A stretch of 64,000 nt of DNA from Leucocoprinus leucothites (Eukaryota; Basidiomycota; Agaricomycetes; Agaricales; Agaricaceae): NCBI GenBank assembly GCA_013368445.1, contig JAACJO010000007.1, forward strand, positions 186,001 through 250,000, given 5' to 3'. This document shows, one piece after another, positions 58,485 through 64,000 of this stretch (position 1 is the first letter of the stretch; each line of letters starts with the position of its first letter). The notes beneath the pieces are model-generated. The model searched no databases and was not told the DNA's origin. It was given only the letters and a program-made list of their open reading frames with translations. A program made the translations under genes and the position numbers.

Positions 58485-58943
58485 CTTGTATGTAGTTCTC
58501 GACACTGTCCCGAAGAAATTAGATTGTTGTAGCAGCAGTTATAAAGGGAGAGGGGCGTTATCATGACCTCGTTCATTACGCCATGCGTTTCCACTATCAG
58601 GTGGCTGTGAACCCTCCCCGTGCCAGCCGGTAGTTTTCATTCTAATAACTATTGTTTTTCTTTCTCATCTATGTCCTTGTTCAATTGCTGTCGAGGCTCA
58701 ATAGCTCTTAATCATGACATGTCAGAGCATTTAGTGAGGCGATAACCCCTATACACCCAATCGACGTCACTGCCTAACTAATTAGCACGTGGGAGATCGG
58801 TTCATGGAATGTACTCGAAAAGTCATGCACCCCTCGAAATGCCAATTAAACAATCTTGACCTCGAACACATCACATCTCTCGCCCTGCACTCATATTCCT
58901 CGCTGCTTCAATCTTTGGAACTCGGAATTCTTGGTTTAATACT
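58485..58943. promoter_or_regulatory. Divergent promoter region, GST-like and SGT1
   Basis: 459 bp between head-to-head starts. No gene and no clear TATA. The right part (58850-58930) is pyrimidine-rich with repeated CTC/TCTC, typical of fungal promoters. Confidence 0.4.
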
Positions 58944-59728
58944 ATGACAACCCCTCGGTAGGCTTCCTACAAGCGCTAAAAACCAGAAATAGGCGCCAAT
59001 ATCTCTGGGTTTTATTGCTTTCCAGACACGAGTTTTACGAGACAGACGAAAAACTCATTGTTTCAGTCTTTGACCGCAATGCCGATCCTGCTCAAGTCAA
59101 AATCTCGTTCCTGCCTCGCGAAGTGAGTCAGCAAATCGTCATTACCCAGGTTTTGATAACGCCACTCTAGTTAACTTATACCAACGGCGATAAAGTACTC
59201 AATCTGCAGCCTCTGAAAGGTCAGATTGACCCCGAGAAGAGCTCTTTTTTTATCGGAAAAGTAAAGGTTGAGATTTCGCTGGTGAAGCTCGTCATGGGGA
59301 GATGGGGAGGACTTATCGGCGACGCCCCCGATCGTAAGTAGTACCACTCCCTTTCCGCTCACCGGCTCAGTTAACCATGCATAATCCTCCTTTACCCAGC
59401 CTTGGCAAGTTCTTCCTACCAACCCACTGCCCAGCCTTCTACTTCCAGACCCAAACAGACCAAAAACTGGGAAGGCATCTCCGACGAGATTCTCAAATCC
59501 GAAAAAGAAAAAACGACCGACCAAGATCCCAATGTCGGCGGTGACAGCACCCTCAACGGTTTCTTCCAAAAGATCTATGCGGACGCGGATGAGGACACCC
59601 GTCGTGCGATGATGAAGAGCTTCTCGGAGAGTGGGGGAACTACGTTGAGCACTAATTGGGACGAGGTTAGGAAGAAGCAGGTTGACGTTAAGCCCCCTGC
59701 TGGATCTGAGTGGAAGAAATGGAATTGA
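58944..59728 (+). CDS. SGT1: SGT1-type co-chaperone (CS + SGS domains)
   Basis: The start MTTPR is spliced to HEFYETDEKLIVSVFDRNADPAQVKISFLPRELTYTNGDKVLNLQPLKGQIDPEKSSFFIGKVKVEISLVKL, a CS (p23-like) domain. It is followed by SSYQPTAQPSTSRP linker and the SGS domain NWEGISDEILKSEKEKTTDQDPNVGGDSTLNGFFQKIYADADEDTRRAMMKSFSESGGTTLSTNWDEVRKKQVDVKPP with GSEWKKW end. SGT1 links Hsp90 to SCF and kinetochore clients. This copy is about 200 aa and lacks the N-terminal TPR region of yeast and plant SGT1. The region 58485-58943 upstream showed no TPR exon, so the short form seems real (inference). Confidence 0.9.
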
Positions 59729-60107
59729 TTTCGATTTCGGATTCCAAACGTGGGGGGTGCTTCGATTTGGTGTGTCATTGGAGTTGAAAGGACTATTGGT
59801 TTTGGGAACGATGGAGTGTCAGATGAGCTGTTATCTCTAGTTGTATTGACAATATTGGAGGCATCGAAGGGTGAAATGGAACATGTTGTGGCGTTTTTGG
59901 TCGCATAAACCTTTTTCTGCCGTAGTGGCAGAAAGGATGGAAGATGGAAGACCGAAAAGCGGATGTAACCGTTTAATGAACAGCGAGAGTTATTTTATCG
60001 ATCCGAATAAGAGAGGTATAAGAGCCACTGAGCCATCAACCGCCAAAATCCAACGAGCTTTTAGAGTTGAGGGGCAGCATCAGCTTCTAACCATCTCATC
60101 ATCCACC
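59729..60107. promoter_or_regulatory. SGT1 3' region and DHFR promoter
   Basis: 379 bp. A TATA-like GTATAAGAG lies at about 60016-60024, some 90 bp upstream of the DHFR ATG at 60108. Nothing else was recognised. Confidence 0.4.
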
Positions 60108-60761
60108 ATGATCCGTCTCTCCATCATCGTCGCTGCTACCACAACTAACGGAATCGGCAAAAATGGCCGTTTGCCATGGCACATCCACGAAGACATGAGA
60201 TACTTTGCGCATGTTACCCAACACGCGCCCGAGGGTTACCAGAACGCCGTCATTATGGGCCGAAAGACCTGGGAAAGCATTCCAGCCAAGAACAGGCCCT
60301 TGTCTAAGCGTTTCAACGTCGTCATCAGTAACGACAAGAGCTACGATTTGTACGTTCTTTCTACCTCCCGCTGAATTGGATCAAATGATTTATAAAACTT
60401 TGGTTTTTTTAGGAACGCTGCTCCGGGGACTGCCGTTGTCGTGAACTCGTTGGAAGAGGCTCTCCAGCTTAAGACCGACATCCCAATTCACCGTGGATTC
60501 GTCATTGGCGGCGCGTCTCTATACAACAAAACGCTCCAGCCCAACCCTGAAGTTGAAGTCGACCGGGTCCTTATAACCCGTGTTACGGCTCCAAGGTTCG
60601 ATTGTGACACTTTCATGCCCGAGTTTAAGGCAGAAGGCCAGTGGAAGCGGGAGTCCCATGAGACTTTGGTTGAGTGGGTTGGGTTTGATGTTCCTGCTGG
60701 CGTGCAGAAGCAGCAGGATGGGGCGGAGTACGAGTTCCAGATGTGGACTCGCCAGGATTAA
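60108..60761 (+). CDS. DFR1: Dihydrofolate reductase
   Basis: Two exons give about 200 aa. Motifs are LSIIVAATTTNGIGKNGRLPWHIHEDMRYF (folate site with NGIGKNGRLPW and Glu/Asp), NAVIMGRKTWESIPAKNRPLSKRFNVVIS (GRKTWESIP NADPH site), APGTAVVVNSLEEAL, and RGFVIGGASLYNKTL (VIGGASLY). The C terminus is WVGFDVPAGVQKQQDGAEYEFQMW, a strand that closes the fold. The enzyme reduces dihydrofolate to tetrahydrofolate for thymidylate and purine synthesis. The single intron removes 60350-60413, between KSYDL and NAAPGTAV. The upstream reading frame from 59871 is not part of the protein, because the domain begins at MIRLSIIV. Convergent with bL36m. Confidence 0.95.
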
Positions 60762-60942
60762 TTTTGCGAAGTCTAAAATTTGAGGGGAGGAGGTTTTTGG
60801 GTAAAATTTTGGCAAATGTACATATATTCTGAAATGGATCTCTAAACAAGCATTATGTCCCCGTTGAAGTGAAGTGAATAATATCTGTTGATTAAACAAA
60901 GGGATTTTGCACAACGCCTATCCTTGACGCTATAAAAAGAAA

Positions 60943-61233
60943 TTATTTGAGTACAACTCCAGATTTGAAATATACATCGACACATACCTGCTTATGTTTG
61001 GGATTTTTTGAACATACAACATACACCCGTCCTTTCCTAACCACAACGTTGCATCCATCACACATAACTTTGACCGAAGCGCGAACCTTCATTCCTCGTG
61101 CCAGTATTGGTGCAAGTGTTGATGTGACAGGATGAGGAACATGCGCGTGGTGGTGGTGAGGCAGAGAAGGGAGCGTGGCAACGCGCAGGCGCGTAATGAG
61201 CGGCCTACTTGACAAAAGGAGAGCTCGTAGCAT
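60943..61233 (-). CDS. RTC6: Mitochondrial ribosomal protein bL36m
   Basis: Single-exon gene of 96 aa. The N-terminal about 45 residues ([20 protein letters not shown], no acids, Arg-rich) look like a mitochondrial presequence. Then comes [35 protein letters not shown], the bL36 zinc-ribbon core with C..C and C....H (CxxC, then CSKNPKHKQ). A short extension follows ([14 protein letters not shown]), absent from bacterial L36. bL36 binds 23S-like rRNA in the large subunit. The fit of core and presequence is strong. Start-to-start distance to the DMT transporter is 285 bp. Confidence 0.9.
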   Translation of the reverse strand: MLRALLLSSRPLITRLRVATLPSLPHHHHAHVPHPVTSTLAPILARGMKVRASVKVMCDGCNVVVRKGRVYVVCSKNPKHKQVCVDVYFKSGVVLK

Positions 61234-61518
61234 TGTTCAGTGGGTTGCAGTCGACGATGGTGGGCGTATGCAGATGCAAGCTTCAGCCGAATTCGAAGCG
61301 CTGTTCCAAAAGTTTCACGTGACAAGAACGCTACGGTGGCCGAATATGGGCTATGTAAGGGTAGGAGGTATTCAGTGGAGCGCCAGAAATTGTGGAGACA
61401 AAGGTTCCTTCCAACTCCCAACAAGTCCAAACTAGCTCCCTCAACTGTCATTCATCAAGTCCTCCTTTCGATCGTCAGCTAACCCATGCACTCCTGCTCC
61501 ATTGACATCGCTCCTTGA

Positions 61519-63098
61519 ATGCCTTCCAGAACTCGCTCAGTGTCCGCCGCTCCACAGTTGGGTGGAAAGCCAGCCGTGATACTATTCATTGCTACTCTCC
61601 TCGGCTTCACCATCGAGAGTCAACTTACACAAGTATGTTCTCTTGGTTATGATTGTCATCCAGCGTCTGAGTGACTATGACATGCAGTATGTCCAGACTA
61701 ATCTACACTACCGTCAACCTTTCTTCATCTTGTAGGAAGCTTCTCTCTCCGTCATCCGAGATTCCAGGAAGCTGATTGTATCCTTCTCTAGCTACCTCGT
61801 ACACTCGTCGTTCGCTATCATTTTCCCCTTACATTTTTTATTTCTTGCGGCAACCACCAAGTATACAATCACCGGCTTACTCTCAGGATTACAACTTGCC
61901 ATAACCAATCACCTCTCTCCAAACTCAACAGACTCATCCGGATCTAGAGCTTTTCCCAAACTCAAGTTTACATGGCTCATTGTTGCATTAACCATTGGCA
62001 TCACTCTTCCGGCTGTTCTCTGGTTCGGAGCAATCAGCCTAGCATCGTAAGACATGTATTCCGTTCTGTTTCCAAAACTCTCACACTTGATTTACCCAGC
62101 GTAAGCGATGTGACGGGTAAGCCCACTATCACACCCGTACTCATGTTGCAGGGTTGGCTGATCATTCATTTCTAGCCATCTGGAACACTAATGCTTTCTT
62201 TGCATACCTCATTTCTATCAAGGTCTTTGGGCTGAAATGGGAAGTTAGAAAGATGGTAGCTGTGGTGCTGGCAACCGCAGGCGTAGCCTTAGTCGTCTAT
62301 GGCGGCGTGAGGGTGGAAGATAGAGACAAGTCTGAAGCAGTGCTTGCAGTATCAAACGGACCCTCTGCCCCTGTCGTTGGTAACTTGTTGACCCTAATTG
62401 CCTCGTTTGGTTATGGGCTGTATCAAGTTATGTACAAGTTATATGGTGCTCTTCCAGACGACCCGGAAACAAAAGAAGAAGCCGATTATCAGAGCATAGC
62501 AGAAGATGAAGAAATTGCTTCTGAGCGGGAGCTATCGCGGTCACGGTCCATCTCTTCTTCGGCACTTGAAGATGAGATGGTTCATCCCCCTCCTTTCGCC
62601 TTGCATCCCAATCTCATAACTTCCCTCGTTGGAGTTGCAACCGGTGTCTTACTTTGGGTGTTCTTACCTATTCTTGACTATACTGGTGTTGAGATTTTTC
62701 GTCTGCCAGATGACTGGTGGACAGTACTTTCCATCACTGGCATTGCATTGAGCGGCGTTGTATTCAATTCTGGATTGATGGTATGTTCTGGCTATCAGAC
62801 GATTACGATTCAAATATTCAAGTTTGATTCGCGATATAGATACTGTTAGGGATGTGGGGCCCTGTTGTTACTTCGGTTGGCAATCTGCTAACTATCGTTC
62901 TCGTTCTCATAACTGATGTAAGCCGGCTTGTGATAACTGAGTTCGCTTTAGCTTAACGTTAACTGCTTCTTTACTTGCCAGATCATCTTCGGAAACGGCA
63001 TGGACACTTTGACAATCTGGAGCCTAGTGGGCTGCTCTGCGATTGTTTTCGCATTCGGCGTTCTTGCCTATGACATGTTTACCCACTCTTCTGACTAA
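61519..63098 (+). CDS. DMT-superfamily (EamA/SLC35F-like) membrane transporter
   Basis: Start MPSRTRSVSAAPQLGGKPAVILFIATLLGFTIESQLTQ. About ten TMs are encoded. Early ones are FATLLGFTIE and HSSFAIIFPLHFLFLAA. Then come FTWLIVALTIGITLPAVLWFGAISLAS, SDVTAIWNTNAFFAYLISIKVF, WEVRKMVAVVLATAGVALVVYGGV, and VVGNLLTLIASFGYGLYQVMYKLYGA (typical EamA repeat starts). A hydrophilic insert of about 70 residues with SERELSRSRS follows, then PNLITSLVGVATGVLLWVFLPIL, WWTVLSITGIALSGVVFNSGLM, MWGPVVTSVGNLLTIVLVLITD and VGCSAIVFAFGVLAYDMF. This is the layout of SLC35F-type or yeast vacuolar DMT carriers (nucleotide sugar, triose-phosphate or thiamine-related). Substrate is not predicted. About eight introns; those at 61635-61687, 62047-62117 and 62781-62847 were read only roughly. 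Confidence 0.82.
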
Positions 63099-63865
63099 TG
63101 ACGAGTCGTTGACGACGTGAGTTACCCTGTAGATCAAGTTGTTACTCCTCCCGTTATTTACTTTATCATGCGCTTGCGCATAATACGATTGATTATTTGC
63201 GCAATTATCCACCCTTGTGTGCCGAGAGGGAGCTAAATTCCCCGCGATCAGTGATCAGATATCCTCCGGGCTCCAATCTCGAGGACGACCGATGCACTTC
63301 CGGTGCATGCGCTCCAAAGTTCCTCTAAGCGAGCTTGATTTGTTCAACCCCGTTTTCCCGGCTGTGCTTCTAGCGCCCATTTAACACTTCAGGCTCAAGT
63401 ACTGCTGCAGGTGAGTTTTACTAGCTTCTTGTGATACATGCTGCCGTGATGCTGGTTATCGGGGTGCTAACCACTCAACCTGATTCCTGGGCTTTCTCTA
63501 TCATGACGATTTTCGGGTGCCATAGCACACTTTCGAGATGTTACATGAACACGCCCGATTGACATTCGGGATACGAGAAGACGAGTGCTGTCTCGGGGTC
63601 TCGTCTAAACGGCTATACTCACATTGGACATGACAGTCCTCGTATTACCATCAAGCCGACGGACGATCGCATCCAGGAGAATAGAAACGGCCGCATTCGT
63701 TGTTCTTCCGAAGTGGAGCTGACGCACTATCGACACGTATGAATACGCCAACGACTTAACGCCTCCCATGAGTTCATGTCAGGCCCCCTCCGGCGGTTTG
63801 AAAACCACACGAAGAGAAGTCTAGCTGCCCAAAGAACCTCTGTCCGGAGTAATACCATTACTACA
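63099..63865. other. Intergenic, no gene supported
   Basis: 767 bp after the transporter stop. Several small open frames have no motif and no plausible splicing. I found no tRNA or repeat. Confidence 0.4.
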
Positions 63866-64000
63866 ATGGCGACAATTCGGACCATAAGCTCCAATTCTCT
63901 ACCAACACATTCCTTCCTTCTACAGCACCCTATAAATTCCGCAAGGCGGGGCACCATATCCCTTACACGCCCTTCCTCCTAGTTTTCCAGGGCCTCGGTA
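63866..64000 (+). CDS. Possible first exon of a mitochondrial precursor, cut by the window end (speculative)
   Basis: ATG at 63866 opens MATIRTISSNSLPTHSFLLQ and runs on to RPSS with three Arg in the last twelve residues and no Asp or Glu in 38 residues, a presequence-like composition. The frame reaches TAG at 63980 unless an intron begins inside that codon (TA|GTTTTC). The donor is weak and nothing downstream is available. May be chance. Confidence 0.2.

Noticed and set aside
63241..63420. Possible tRNA or 5S-like sequence
   Set aside because: I looked for A-box and B-box patterns and saw no convincing cloverleaf. Not supported.
1..64000. CRISPR arrays, insertion sequences, prokaryotic operons
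   Set aside because: The sequence is eukaryotic (many spliceosomal introns, fungal proteins); no direct-repeat array or transposase was found.

Overview
This window is nuclear DNA of a filamentous basidiomycete, most likely an agaricomycete. Nearly every gene is broken by many short GT...AG introns (mostly about 50-60 nt). Genes lie close together on both strands with 75-600 bp between them. Recognisable products are fungal or basidiomycete-typical: Dug3, Ice2, Alr/Mnr2-type CorA, Nus1, a fungal D-serine dehydratase, and Ser/Thr-rich single-pass membrane proteins. I see no rRNA, no tRNA I could support, no transposon, and no prokaryotic feature. Gene ends were obtained by reading splice sites by eye. 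Terminal exons marked uncertain should be treated as such.

Left third (1-27.6 kb), mostly housekeeping genes. On the minus strand lies a fused pseudouridine-5'-phosphate glycosidase/PfkB kinase, divergent from MOCS2B (molybdopterin synthase large subunit). Next come ICE2 (ER membrane), DUG3 (glutathione degradation) and PCM1/AGM1 (UDP-GlcNAc synthesis), all on the minus strand. On the plus strand follow SEC17 (alpha-SNAP), NUS1 (dolichol synthesis), a DUF2235 hydrolase, a very large multi-pass membrane protein of unknown function, RRP36 (pre-rRNA processing) and a CorA/Mnr2 Mg2+ transporter. A minus-strand coiled-coil protein of unknown function is divergent from PEX16.

Middle (27.9-40.4 kb), a more metabolic stretch. 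It holds a cupin protein, an L-rhamnose 1-dehydrogenase-like SDR, and a divergent ketol-acid reductoisomerase (KARI) homologue that lacks a mitochondrial presequence and shares a 304-bp divergent promoter with the SDR. A CAPER/RBM39-type splicing factor follows. A Dal5-type MFS transporter is divergent from a D-serine dehydratase, and the stretch closes with a Rab4 GTPase.

Right third (41.3-64 kb). Two related Ser/Thr-rich single-pass membrane proteins lie on opposite strands about 6 kb apart. Between them are an isochorismatase-family hydrolase, a possible cryptic small membrane-protein gene, and a protein that may be the Argonaute-chaperone subunit Arb1. Beyond them are a conserved fungal membrane protein of unknown function, a GT31 glycosyltransferase, a glutathione S-transferase-like protein, SGT1 (CS-SGS form), DHFR, mitochondrial ribosomal protein bL36m and a DMT-family transporter. 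The final 0.9 kb has no gene I can establish, only a possible presequence exon at the edge.

The items most worth following up are the KARI/rhamnose-dehydrogenase/cupin neighbourhood, the paralogous mucin-like sensor pair, the putative Arb1, the large orphan membrane protein, and the cryptic small gene at 45.8-46.2 kb.
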